64,000 bases of DNA, taken from assembly GCF_001567585.1 (NCBI RefSeq), contig NZ_LRQV01000001.1, forward strand, positions 62,001 to 126,000, written 5' to 3'. Source of the DNA: Micromonospora rosaria (GTDB lineage: Bacteria > Actinomycetota > Actinomycetes > Mycobacteriales > Micromonosporaceae). Shown here piece by piece: positions 53,030 to 61,849 of this stretch (position 1 is the first letter of the stretch; every line of letters starts with the position of its first letter). Made by a program: the position numbers and the translations under genes. The notes beneath the pieces are model-generated. The model was given only the letters and a program-made list of their open reading frames with translations. It did no database searches and was not told where the DNA came from.

Positions 53030-53050
53030 GAGCGGATAACTTATCCGCTC
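53030..53050. promoter_or_regulatory. TetR-type operator 2 of the SDR/TetR pair
   Basis: GAGCGGATAACTTATCCGCTC extends operator 1's CGGATAACTTATCCG core by three paired bases on each side. It lies 27 bases before the TetR start. The two centres are 42 bases apart, about four helical turns. Confidence 0.85.
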
Positions 53051-53076
53051 CGCTGTGACGGGCTATCCTCACCACC

Positions 53077-53655
53077 GTGGAGAGCACCCCGACCGCCAGT
53101 GCCGACTCCCTGCGGGCCGACTCCGCCCGGGTCCGCGCCCGGATGCTGCGGGCCGCCCGGGACCGGATCACGGCAGGCGACCTCGACCTGCCGATGAACG
53201 CCGTCGCCAAGGCGGCCGGGGTCGGCGTCGGCACCGTCTACCGGCACTTCCCCACCCGCCAGGTGCTGCTGGAGTCCCTGGCCGCCGAGCACTTCACCCG
53301 GCTCGTGGCCACCGCCGACCGCGCCGCCGCCGCACCCGACGTCGCCGCCGGCGTGACCGACCTGCTGCGGTCGGCCCTGGAGTCGCAGCGCGTCGACCCG
53401 GCCCTGGCCCTGGTCCTGGCCCGACCCGACGCGGCCTGCCCGGAGACCGTGGAGCTGGGCCGGGCGCTGACCGCCGCCGTAAACCGGTTGCTGGAGCGGG
53501 CCCGCGCCGCCGGCGTGATCCGCCCCGGCATCACCGCCGCCGACATCCAGGCACTCCTCTGCGGCCTGCGGCGTGCCGTGGAGGTCGGCGGCGACACCAC
53601 CACCGACCGCTACCTCGACGTCCTGGTACGCGGACTGCGGGCCGACGCCGGCTAG
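53077..53655 (+). CDS. TetR-family transcriptional repressor
   Basis: A 192-residue regulator from GTG 53077. The HTH is MLRAARDRITAGDLDLPMNAVAKAAGVGVGTVYRHFPTRQVLLE. The C-terminal domain resembles the TetR_C group of actinobacterial repressors (ALCGLRRAVEVGG-like end). Divergent from the SDR gene with two identical-core operators between, so it should repress both genes. Confidence 0.92.
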   Translation: MESTPTASADSLRADSARVRARMLRAARDRITAGDLDLPMNAVAKAAGVGVGTVYRHFPTRQVLLESLAAEHFTRLVATADRAAAAPDVAAGVTDLLRSALESQRVDPALALVLARPDAACPETVELGRALTAAVNRLLERARAAGVIRPGITAADIQALLCGLRRAVEVGGDTTTDRYLDVLVRGLRADAG

Positions 53656-53892
53656 GCAGGACCGACCCGCAGGACGGCGGCCGTCGCCGGTCGCCGCGCT
53701 CTCGTCGCCCCCGGCGGTCCACCCCGCCGGTGCCTGTCGAGCCGGGCAGCAGGCGCCGAGCCCCGGCCCCGGTGTCCTGACCGCCACGCCCACCCGTCCG
53801 GTCATACGACTGTTTGCCTGAATCGCGACGGAACCGCAGCGCGGCTCACTACCGTGAACCGGGGTCGGTAGCTGCCGGGAGGCGGGCGGGCG

Positions 53893-56154
53893 GTGGCACA
53901 CGAGGTGGTCGAGCTGCGGGTGCACGGGGTCTCCGGCGCGTCCGCCGAGGCGCTGCTCGACCACCCGGTGGTGAGTCGGGTGGCCGGCGACGACAACGCC
54001 GGCTTCTACCGGCCCCGCCCCGGGTACGGGGTCAGCGACCGGCCGCCCGGCTTCCGGGTGGAGGCGTACCGCTGGGGCGCGCTGACCGCCGGCGGCGCGG
54101 TACGGACCCTGTCGCTGCTGTTCCTGCTGCCGTTCATGCTGGTCAACATCGCGGTCTGGACCCGGCCGCCGACCGGCGGCAGCGGTGGGATCATCGGCCC
54201 GCTCTGCCGGCTGCTCGCCGCCACCCTGACCGCCGCGTTCGTCCTGTCGATCGTCGGGGTGACCGTCGACATCGTCGGCTGGCAGTGCACCCCCTACCCG
54301 CCCTGCGTGCGGAGCCGCGGCTACCTGGGCTGGCTGGCGGACCTGCCGCTGGGGCCGCGCCTGGCGCTGCTCGCGTTGCTGCCGATCGCCGCGCTGCGGC
54401 TGCTCTGGTGGCTGGGGGAACGCTCCGCCCGGGCGTTCGAGGCGTTCCCGGCCGAGCGCGGGCAGGACCGGAGCAGCGGCGGGGAGGACCGGATCGACCG
54501 GCCGGGCTTCTGGAACGACGCGCTCGTGGTCCAGCGCCTGCGGGCCATCCACGTCGCGGTCGGGCTCGGCACGCTCGACGCCAGCCTGCTCGGCGCGCAG
54601 CTGCACATCTACCCCACCCCGGTCGCGTACGTGCTCTTCGTGGCGGTCTGGTTCCTCCTGGCCGCCTGTGCCGTCCTGCTCTGCCTGCCCGCCCGGCGCG
54701 GCGAGGACGGGTCGGGCCGAGGGCCGGTGGACCTGCGCGGCATCCGGACCCTGCGGCGGGTCGCCACCGGGCTCACCGTCCTGGCCCTCCTCTACACCGC
54801 GGTGCCTCTGGAACCGCAGCCGCCACACGAGCAGCTGCCCGGGTACGAGGGCGCGGTGGCCGCGTTGATCGCCGTCCAGGCCGCCCTGCTGGCCGTCCTC
54901 ACCGCCACCAGCCTGCACCAGCGGCGACGCGGCCACAACACCGCCTCGTCCTGGCTGAGCGGACTGGCCACCCCGGTGCTCGCCGCTGCGGCGGTCGCCG
55001 CCTCGTACGGCTTCGCCGCCGCCCTCGTCTACCGGGTCGCCGACGTCCTCGACCGGGGTGAGATCCCGAACCCGGCCCGGCCGAATCTCCCCGGCGCGCC
55101 GCCGCTGGAGCCACCCGTCTCCTACCGGTGGGCGGCCCTGGCCGGGCTGGTGGCGGTTGTGGTCGTCGCCGCGACGACGGTCTGGCGGATCGTCGCGACG
55201 CGACGGCGGCGCCGCCGGCTGGCCGAGGAGGTCGTGCGGCGGGACTTTCCCGACACCCCGCCCGAGGCGCTGCCCCGCCGGGCCGCCGTCCGGGACGTCG
55301 TCGCCCGGGCGGCGGTCGCCGAGCAGCTCAGCCCGGCCTTCATCGTGTTCCTGGTGCTGTCACTGCTCGGCGTTGCCGTCGTCGCCCTGGACCTGATCGG
55401 CGTCGGACCGTCGAACCTGAGTGAGGAGCTGGTCCACACCGACGGCCAGGCGACCACCAACCTGGCGATCGCGACCGATGCCGGGATCTACGTCATCGGT
55501 CTGGTCGCCCTCGGCATCCTGGTGCTCGGACTGCTCTCCTACCGGTCGGGGGACACCCGGCGCACGGTCGCCGTGATCTGGGACCTGGGCACCTTCTGGC
55601 CCCGGACGGTGCACCCGTTCGCGCCGCCCTGTTACGCGGAACGGGCCGTGCCGGAACTCGCCAAGCGGGTCACCGCGCTGACCGCCCGGGGCGGCGTGAT
55701 CCTCTCCGGGCACAGCCACGGCTCGGTCCTCGCCGCCGCCACCCTGCTCCAGCTGCCGGCGGAGGTGCTGGGGCGGGTGGCGTTGCTGACCCACGGCAGC
55801 CCGCTGCACCGGCTCTACGCCCGGCTCTGCCCCGCCTTCCTCGGCGACCCGACCCTGCACGAGCTGGGCGACCGGATCGGCTGGCGGTGGGTGAACCTGT
55901 GGCGTGACACCGACCCGATCGGCGGCCCGCTGTTCTCCGCGCACCGGCCGGGCGAGCCACCCCGGACACCGGGCCCGGCCGGCACGGTCGACCGGCGGCT
56001 ACGCGACCCCCGCGCGGTCGTCGTCGATCCGGACGACACCGTCCCGCCACCGATCGACCGGCACTGGCCCTACCACACCGACCGGGCGTACGAGGCGGCG
56101 GTGCGTGAGCTGGCGGGGCGGCTCGACCTGACCGACGCCCCGGCTGACCGGTAG
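53893..56154 (+). CDS. large membrane protein with hydrolase-like GHSHGS motif
   Basis: A 753-residue protein from GTG 53893. It opens with ELRVHGVSGASAEALLDHPVV, as in some serine-hydrolase-like proteins. About eight or nine membrane helices are spread over residues 70-550. Then a cytoplasmic-looking alpha/beta-hydrolase segment holds VILSGHSHGSVLAAATLLQL (Ser608) and LLTHGSPLHRLYARLCP, resembling lipases that work on membranes. The acid and late His may be in DPDDTVPPPIDRHWPYH. No named family is certain. GGAACC (53830) and CGTGAA 17 bases on resemble an extracytoplasmic-sigma promoter, weakly. Confidence 0.7.
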   Translation: MAHEVVELRVHGVSGASAEALLDHPVVSRVAGDDNAGFYRPRPGYGVSDRPPGFRVEAYRWGALTAGGAVRTLSLLFLLPFMLVNIAVWTRPPTGGSGGIIGPLCRLLAATLTAAFVLSIVGVTVDIVGWQCTPYPPCVRSRGYLGWLADLPLGPRLALLALLPIAALRLLWWLGERSARAFEAFPAERGQDRSSGGEDRIDRPGFWNDALVVQRLRAIHVAVGLGTLDASLLGAQLHIYPTPVAYVLFVAVWFLLAACAVLLCLPARRGEDGSGRGPVDLRGIRTLRRVATGLTVLALLYTAVPLEPQPPHEQLPGYEGAVAALIAVQAALLAVLTATSLHQRRRGHNTASSWLSGLATPVLAAAAVAASYGFAAALVYRVADVLDRGEIPNPARPNLPGAPPLEPPVSYRWAALAGLVAVVVVAATTVWRIVATRRRRRRLAEEVVRRDFPDTPPEALPRRAAVRDVVARAAVAEQLSPAFIVFLVLSLLGVAVVALDLIGVGPSNLSEELVHTDGQATTNLAIATDAGIYVIGLVALGILVLGLLSYRSGDTRRTVAVIWDLGTFWPRTVHPFAPPCYAERAVPELAKRVTALTARGGVILSGHSHGSVLAAATLLQLPAEVLGRVALLTHGSPLHRLYARLCPAFLGDPTLHELGDRIGWRWVNLWRDTDPIGGPLFSAHRPGEPPRTPGPAGTVDRRLRDPRAVVVDPDDTVPPPIDRHWPYHTDRAYEAAVRELAGRLDLTDAPADR

Positions 56155-56173
56155 GCCCCCCGGGCCGCCACCG

Positions 56174-56198
56174 CCCCGGCTCCGCCAGCGGGCCGGGG
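56174..56198. terminator. hairpin between convergent genes
   Basis: CCCCGGC and GCCGGGG pair around eleven bases in the 51-base gap between the membrane hydrolase and the DUF4139 gene, and can serve both. Confidence 0.5.
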
Positions 56199-56205
56199 GA
56201 GGGGT

Positions 56206-57798
56206 TCACTCCCGCCAGCCGGTCAACTCCACCCCCTTGGCGAGGTCCACCCGGAACCCCAGGGCGATCTCGCCGCTGTCCCCGGCCCCGAGCGGCAGCC
56301 GCCAGGTCAGCTCGCCCAACTCGGTACGCTCGGCCGGTGGGGGGACCAGGGTGGCCTCCCGGACCACCACCCCGTCGTCGCGGGAGACCGGGAGCTGGTC
56401 GCGCACCTCGACCGTCGTCGGCCGGGGCGTGTGGTTGGTGACGCTGATCCGGTACTCCACCTCCCGTCGCCGGGTCGAGCCGAGCGTGGCCCTGGTGTCG
56501 GAGCGCCGGTGCAGCGTGCGCTCCACCCGCAGCCGGTCGTCCACCCCGAGCGCCAGGTCGGTCTCCTCGCCCGGCGCCCAGACCGGCAGCCGGGTGGCCG
56601 CGACGAAGTCGGCGCCGTGGAACACCGCCGCCGGGCCGGGCAGCAGTGTGTGCGCCGAGGTGTTCCGGACCGTGGCGCGCAGGTGCGCCTCGACGGCCCG
56701 GACCGGCACGGTCACGTGGTCCAGCCGGGCCGGCAGCTCCAGGACCGCGACGGTGGCCCGGTGGGCGGTGCCGTCGGCCGGCACCGCCACCGGCCGGGCC
56801 GGGCGGTAGGTCGCCGCGCTGACGCCGTGCTCGACCTCGGCGGCGGCGGTCCGCATCGTCGGCCGGGGCGACCCGGACCGGGCCGTGCCACCGGCGGGGG
56901 CCGGCATCGGCGCAGGGCCCGCAGGCAGGGCCATCTCGGTGAACGAGCCCGCCGCCACGGGCATCGGCGGCGGCGTGGGCCGGCGCCGGTCGAGGTACCA
57001 GGGTGACAGGTCGGGGACCACGGTCGCCGCCGCCGGCCGGGCGGTCGAGAGCTGGAGGTCACACTCCGGCCAGTCCTCCCCGGTGTCCTGGCTGACCAGC
57101 CCGAACCAGGTGACGGTCACGGTGTCGTCGACCAGCCGCAGGTCGTAGGAGGGCTGCCAGCGGGCCCCGTCCACCAGGTAGGTCAGCTCCAGCTCCAGGT
57201 CGGTGTCGTCGGCCTCCACCGAGACGGTCACCTCGGCGGCCAGCCGGTCCGGCTCCCGCTTGCCGTGCGCGGCGTCGAGCTGGCGCTCGACGAGGGCCAG
57301 CTCCTCGGCCAGGGCGACGCGCCGACGGGCCAGCGCGCGTCGTCCGGTGCGGGAGTCGGCGAGCTGACCGGCCACCGAGTCGGTGAAGGTGGCCACGTCG
57401 CCCGGGGTCGCGTCGCCGGTGGCCAGCGCGCGGGCGTACGTGCCGCCGGCCCGCTCGGCCAGCCGGGCCAGGAACTGCCCCCGCTGTTGCTCGATCTCGT
57501 CGGCGTCGTCGACCTCGGCCAGGTCGTCGGTCAGCTCGCGGCGTCGCTGCTCCAGCTCGCTGACCTGCCCGTCGGTGCTGCGGGCCTGCCGCCAGGTGGT
57601 CACGTCCACGCCGAGCACGGTGGCCGCGCCCCGGCCACCGACCCGGATGGAGTCCCGGCGCAGGCCCAAAGCCAGCGGCGCGATCCGCACCCGGTGCTCG
57701 CCGGCGGCCAACCGGGCGCTGCCCCGACGGGTGATCCGGGCCCGGTCCGGGTAGACGGTGACGCCGACGATGGGTGCTTCGATCTCCGCTGTCTCCAC
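56206..57798 (-). CDS. DUF4139 / mucoidy-inhibitor-A-like protein
   Basis: A 530-residue protein from GTG 57798. The N-terminal DUF4140-like part is APIVGVTVYPDRARITRRGSARL. A coiled coil follows (about 75-180: SELEQRRRELTDDLAEVDDADEIEQQ). The C-terminal half is the DUF4139 beta domain: LELELTYLVDGARWQPSYDLRL, TGEDWPECDLQLSTARP and ITNHTPRPTTVEVRDQLPVS. A glycine/proline/alanine-rich linker is inserted near 290-350. Function is unknown; the family name comes from a suppressor of alginate overproduction. There is no signal peptide and no clear ribosome site. Confidence 0.85.
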   Translation of the reverse strand: METAEIEAPIVGVTVYPDRARITRRGSARLAAGEHRVRIAPLALGLRRDSIRVGGRGAATVLGVDVTTWRQARSTDGQVSELEQRRRELTDDLAEVDDADEIEQQRGQFLARLAERAGGTYARALATGDATPGDVATFTDSVAGQLADSRTGRRALARRRVALAEELALVERQLDAAHGKREPDRLAAEVTVSVEADDTDLELELTYLVDGARWQPSYDLRLVDDTVTVTWFGLVSQDTGEDWPECDLQLSTARPAAATVVPDLSPWYLDRRRPTPPPMPVAAGSFTEMALPAGPAPMPAPAGGTARSGSPRPTMRTAAAEVEHGVSAATYRPARPVAVPADGTAHRATVAVLELPARLDHVTVPVRAVEAHLRATVRNTSAHTLLPGPAAVFHGADFVAATRLPVWAPGEETDLALGVDDRLRVERTLHRRSDTRATLGSTRRREVEYRISVTNHTPRPTTVEVRDQLPVSRDDGVVVREATLVPPPAERTELGELTWRLPLGAGDSGEIALGFRVDLAKGVELTGWRE

Positions 57799-57910
57799 GG
57801 CGGCGAGGGTAGTCGAGCCGCGCCCGTCCCCGGCCCGCCCGCCGGCCGGGCTCCACACCGGAAGGCGACGACGGGACGCATCCGTCCGCTGTCTGGGGAA
57901 AGCTGGAAGC

Positions 57911-58495
57911 ATGACCGACCAGACCTGGAACGCCCTGCTGCGGGAGCAGCTCACCTGGCACTGGACCCACCAGCTACGCGACCGCCTCGACGGGCTCACC
58001 GACGACGAGTACTTCTGGGAGCCGGTGCCCGGCTGCTGGAGCGTGCGTTCCCGCGGCACCGCCACCGCACCGGTACGGGCCGGGTCGGGCGCGATGACCA
58101 TCGACTTCGCGATCCCGGTACCCGACCCGCCGCCGTTCACCACGATCGCCTGGCGACTCGGGCACGTCATCGTCGGCGTGCTCGCGGTGCGCAACGCCGC
58201 GCACTTCGGCCGCGCGCCCACCGACTACGAGTCGTTCGAGTACGCCCCGACCGCCGCGACGGCGCTGGCCCAGCTCGACGCGGAGTACGCCACGTGGCTG
58301 GCCGGGGTCGAGTCCCTCGGCGACGCCGGCCTCACCCGTGCCTGTGGACCGGCGGAGGGCCCGTACGCCGAGTATCCGCTGGCGACGCTGGTGCTGCACA
58401 TCCACCGCGAGCTGATCCACCACCTGGCCGAGGTGTGCCTGCTGCGCGACCTGTACCGGCACACCCACGGCCGGGCCGTGCGGGCGACCGACTGA
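57911..58495 (+). CDS. DinB-superfamily protein
   Basis: A 194-residue protein from ATG 57911. TWNALLREQLTWHWTHQLRDRLDGLTDDEYFWEPVPGCWSVR is the beginning of a DinB/mycothiol-transferase-like four-helix protein. HVIVGVLAVRNAAHFG and LHIHRELIHHLAEVCLLRDLY provide the histidines that usually bind one metal. Relatives transfer thiols or degrade mycothiol adducts; the substrate is unknown. It is divergent from the DUF4139 gene and converges on the SDR operon. Confidence 0.85.
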   Translation: MTDQTWNALLREQLTWHWTHQLRDRLDGLTDDEYFWEPVPGCWSVRSRGTATAPVRAGSGAMTIDFAIPVPDPPPFTTIAWRLGHVIVGVLAVRNAAHFGRAPTDYESFEYAPTAATALAQLDAEYATWLAGVESLGDAGLTRACGPAEGPYAEYPLATLVLHIHRELIHHLAEVCLLRDLYRHTHGRAVRATD

Positions 58496-58571
58496 ACCGA
58501 CCACCCGACCCGGTCAGCCCGGCCGCCCCGTCGGCGCGGCAGCCCCGGCCACGCGGCGGCCCCGCCGCCGG

Positions 58572-59324
58572 TCAGCCACGCCCGTACACCATGCCGCCGT
58601 TGACCTGGATGATCTGGCCGGTGGTGAACCGTGCCTGCGGCGACGCGAGGTAACCCACCGCCGCCGCCACCTCCTCGGGGGTACCGGGCCGGCCCAGCGG
58701 CGTGGCGTCCACCCGGGACCGCCGGAACTCCGGGGTGATCTGGTCACCGAAGAACTCCGTGTCCGGGATGAACCCGGGGGCCACCGTGTTCACCGTGATC
58801 CCGTCGTCGGCCAGTTGGGTCGCCAGCGTGTACGTCCAGGCGTGCACGGCCGCCTTCGCCGCCCCGTACGAGCCGGTGGGCCGGTACGCGGCCACGGAGC
58901 CGAGCAGCACGACCGCGCCGCCGGGGCGGCGCAGGTCCGCCCGGAACGCCTCCACCAGCAGCACCGAGGTGACGACGTTGGTCTCGAAGTCGGCGCGCCA
59001 GGCCGCGACCTCGGCGTCCAGCCCGGGGCCGGTGTGCCGCCGCCCGGCGTTGCCGCCCGCGTTGGCGACCAGGACGTCCACCGCGTCGCCCCGCTCCCGC
59101 AGCCGGCTCGCCACGGCGGCGACCTCGTCGGCGACGGTGAGGTCCACCGGGTACGGGACGACCCGATCGTCGCCCACCGTCTCGTTGATCTCCGAGGCGG
59201 CCCGCTCCAGGACGGCCGCCCGCCGGCCCAGGATCGCCACGGTGGAACCCTCCTGCGCCAGGCGTTCGGCGACGGCCCTGCCGATCCCCGTACCCCCACC
59301 CGACACGATGCTGAGCCGCGCCAC
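58572..59324 (-). CDS. short-chain dehydrogenase/reductase, FabG-like
   Basis: A 250-residue classical SDR: SIVSGGGTGIGRAVAERLA, VLVANAGGNAGRRH, LLGSVAAYRPTGSYGAAKAAV (Ser-Tyr-Lys set) and a C-terminal TTGQIIQVNGGMVYG. It is most like 3-oxoacyl-ACP reductases. GTG 59324 starts one base after the ketosynthase stop. Last gene in the leftward biosynthetic operon; it would reduce the keto product made by the upstream ketosynthase. Confidence 0.9.
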   Translation of the reverse strand: MARLSIVSGGGTGIGRAVAERLAQEGSTVAILGRRAAVLERAASEINETVGDDRVVPYPVDLTVADEVAAVASRLRERGDAVDVLVANAGGNAGRRHTGPGLDAEVAAWRADFETNVVTSVLLVEAFRADLRRPGGAVVLLGSVAAYRPTGSYGAAKAAVHAWTYTLATQLADDGITVNTVAPGFIPDTEFFGDQITPEFRRSRVDATPLGRPGTPEEVAAAVGYLASPQARFTTGQIIQVNGGMVYGRG

Positions 59325-59325
59325 G

Positions 59326-60471
59326 TCATACCCCCCTCGTCCGGTGCCGCAGCAGCACGCTGGCCGTGCTGCCGCCGAATCCGAAGCTGTTCACCATAGC
59401 CAGTCGGCGGCCGGCCAGCGGTGCCGTGGTGGCCGGCAACCAGGACGGGCCGGCGCGCCGGGACCGTCGCAGGCCGACGGTCGGTGGCGCCGTCCCCGTC
59501 CGCAGGGCCGCGCTCGCGGCGACGAGCGCCGGGAAGAACGACGAGTGCAGCAGGTGCCCGACGGCGCCCTTGTGCGAGCTGACCGGCACGTCGGCGAGGC
59601 CGAGGTCGGCCAGCACCTCGCCCAGGGCGTCCAGTTCGACGTCGTCGCCCTGCGCGGTCCCGGTGGCGTGGGCGTGGACGTAGTCGGGTCGGGCCGGCTC
59701 CCCGGCCCCGGCGGGGGGCACCGCGTCCGCGTCGGCCAGCGCGGCCCGCATGCACCCGGCCAGGTCGGCGGTGGCCGCGGCGGCGGGGAGGGCACCGGCC
59801 ACCCGGGTGGCACCCCCGACGACGACGATCTCCCCGGCCGCGCCGGTCGCCGGCTGGAGCACGACCGCGCCGCCGCCCTCGCCGAGCGAGATGCCGGCGC
59901 GGGCCGGGTCGAACGGCCGGGCCGGCTCCGGGCTCAGCGCCTTGACGACCTCCATCGACCGGTACTCGTACTCGTTGAGCACGTGCGCGCCGACCACCAC
60001 GGCGGTGCCGGTGTGCCCGGACCGGACCAGGTCCCGCGCCAGCAGCAGCCCGAACGCCGCCGACGCGCAGGCGTGCGAGACGTACCAGACGGGCACCGAC
60101 GGCGGCAGCCGCGCCGTCAGGTCCGGGCCGGTGAACTCGCGCATCCCGGCCGGGCGGTCGGCGCGCTCCGGGGCGGGGGGCGCCTGGCTGGCCACCACCA
60201 CCACGGCGTCCGGCGGCACGGCGGACAGCCCGGCCCCGGCCAGCGCCTCGCGCAGCGCGGTCTCGGCGTACCGGAGTTTGCGGGGCTCGTCCGGGTCGGC
60301 GGCGGGGACGCCCGGGTCGTCGCCGGGTACCTGTCCGACCACGCCGTAGCCGGGCCGGGTGGCCGGTCGCAGCGCGCTGCGGCCGGCGCAGAGCTCGCGC
60401 CAGTAGCGCGACGCACCGGCCCCGAACGCGGTCACCAGGCCGAGCCCGGCGATCGCCACCTCACCGGTCAC
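59326..60471 (-). CDS. beta-ketoacyl synthase-type enzyme
   Basis: A 381-residue ketosynthase of the KAS I/II fold. VAIAGLGLVTAFGAG begins it. The active-site Cys135 is in SHACASAAFG, the first catalytic His in YVHAHATGTAQGDD and the second in SSHKGAVGHLLHSS. VNSFGFGGSTASVLL ends the fold. The protein is shorter than FabF (about 410) and lacks the usual 'GPxxxxxTACxS' form around cysteine, having VSHACASAA. That places it among the specialised-metabolism or divergent KAS enzymes. GTG 60471 overlaps the ligase stop by 11 bases. No acyl carrier protein is seen in the window. Confidence 0.88.
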   Translation of the reverse strand: MTGEVAIAGLGLVTAFGAGASRYWRELCAGRSALRPATRPGYGVVGQVPGDDPGVPAADPDEPRKLRYAETALREALAGAGLSAVPPDAVVVVASQAPPAPERADRPAGMREFTGPDLTARLPPSVPVWYVSHACASAAFGLLLARDLVRSGHTGTAVVVGAHVLNEYEYRSMEVVKALSPEPARPFDPARAGISLGEGGGAVVLQPATGAAGEIVVVGGATRVAGALPAAAATADLAGCMRAALADADAVPPAGAGEPARPDYVHAHATGTAQGDDVELDALGEVLADLGLADVPVSSHKGAVGHLLHSSFFPALVAASAALRTGTAPPTVGLRRSRRAGPSWLPATTAPLAGRRLAMVNSFGFGGSTASVLLRHRTRGV

Positions 60472-61843
60472 CGGGTCCGACCTCCGCCGGGTCGACCGTC
60501 CCCGCCAGTGCCCAGGCCCGGACCGTGCGCCGGTCGAGCTTGCCGGAGGCGAGCCGGGGCAGCCGAGGCACGACGGTGACCCGGGCCGGGCGCAGGGCCG
60601 GGGGCAGCGCGGCGCGGCAGGCCCGCCCGGCCCGGTCCACCGGGTCGGGCGCGGGCTCCAGCACCAGGTACGCCACCACCCGGTCCCCCCGCCGGGCGTC
60701 CGCCCCGGGCAGCCCGACCAGGGCGGCCTCCCGCACGCCGGGCTGGTCGACGAGCGCGTCCTCCAGCAGTACCGGCGCGTACGTCCGCCCGTACACGTTG
60801 ATGATCTCCCGCCGTCGGCCGGTGATGGTGAGCCGGCCGGCGGCGTCCATCTCGCCGAGGTCCCCGGTGTGCAGCCAGCCGTCCACCAGGTGCGCGGCGG
60901 TGGCCTGCGGGTCGGCGAGGTACGCCAGCATGACGCTGGGGCTGTGGACGAGCACCTCGCCGTCGGCGCCCAGCCGGACCCGGGTACCGTCCAGCGGCCG
61001 GCCGACCCCGGCCGTGGCCGGCTCGTCGGGGCCGGTGAGCGCCACGTTCGGCCCCGCCTCGGTCAGCCCGTAGCCGTCGTGCAGCGCCCCACCGGTGCGG
61101 TGGGCGAACTCGTGCCGCAGCCCCGGCGCCAGCACGTCGCCGCCGCAGCCGCGTACCCGCAGCGCGGCGAGGGCCGCCCGCAGCGTGGGGGAGTGGCGGG
61201 CCTGGCGCAGCAGCAGCCGGTACATCGCCGGTACGCCGTCCAGGGTGGTGATCCGGTGCTCGGCCAGCCGGCGGGCGACCAGGTCGACGCTGAACCGGCT
61301 CTCCACGAACAGGTCCGGTCCGCCGGCGATCCACTGGGCCAGCACGCTGAAGCCGTAGGCGTGACGGGGGGACAGCGGCAGCAGCAGCGCGTCGGACGGG
61401 GCGTAGCCCAGCCGGGCGGCGGTGGCCCGGACCTGGTAGCGCATCGCGGCCGGGCTGTGCACCACGGTCTTGACGTCGCCGGTGCTGCCGGAGGTGGTGA
61501 ACAGGTAACCGGCCTGCTCGGGCAGCCGGCCGGCGGCCCGGTCGAGGGGTACCGGCTGCGTCCGCGTCCGCCCGGCGTGGGTCCGTACCCGGGCCAGGAC
61601 GGGCAGGGGGCGCGCGGGCCCGGCGCCGGTCGGGGCGGGCCCGCCGAGGTGCAGCGGCGCGTCGAGGCGGTCGGCCGCGAGCGCGGCCACCACCGTGCTC
61701 AGCGGCTGTTCGTCGGCGACCCCCAGCGCGTGGCCGGGCCCGACGCCGGCGTCGGCGGCCTCGGCCGCGCACTGCCGGACCAGGGCCGCCAGCGCCGCCT
61801 CGGGCACCGGCTCCCCGTCCAGGTGCAGGCGTCCGCGTCTCAT
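60461..61843 (-). CDS. acyl-adenylating enzyme (AMP-dependent synthetase/ligase)
   Basis: A 460-residue member of the ANL superfamily. P-loop GYLFTTSGSTGDVKTVVHSP, A5 motif DGYGLTEAGPNVAL, A7 HTGDLGEMDAAGRL and the catalytic lysine of A10 in LASGKLDRRTV are all present. The N-terminal subdomain is shorter than in long-chain acyl-CoA ligases, so it may load an acyl or aryl acid onto a carrier protein or CoA. The substrate is not readable. It lies six bases after the TPP enzyme and overlaps the ketosynthase gene. Confidence 0.9.
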   Translation of the reverse strand: MRRGRLHLDGEPVPEAALAALVRQCAAEAADAGVGPGHALGVADEQPLSTVVAALAADRLDAPLHLGGPAPTGAGPARPLPVLARVRTHAGRTRTQPVPLDRAAGRLPEQAGYLFTTSGSTGDVKTVVHSPAAMRYQVRATAARLGYAPSDALLLPLSPRHAYGFSVLAQWIAGGPDLFVESRFSVDLVARRLAEHRITTLDGVPAMYRLLLRQARHSPTLRAALAALRVRGCGGDVLAPGLRHEFAHRTGGALHDGYGLTEAGPNVALTGPDEPATAGVGRPLDGTRVRLGADGEVLVHSPSVMLAYLADPQATAAHLVDGWLHTGDLGEMDAAGRLTITGRRREIINVYGRTYAPVLLEDALVDQPGVREAALVGLPGADARRGDRVVAYLVLEPAPDPVDRAGRACRAALPPALRPARVTVVPRLPRLASGKLDRRTVRAWALAGTVDPAEVGPGDR

Positions 61844-61849
61844 CCGGGG

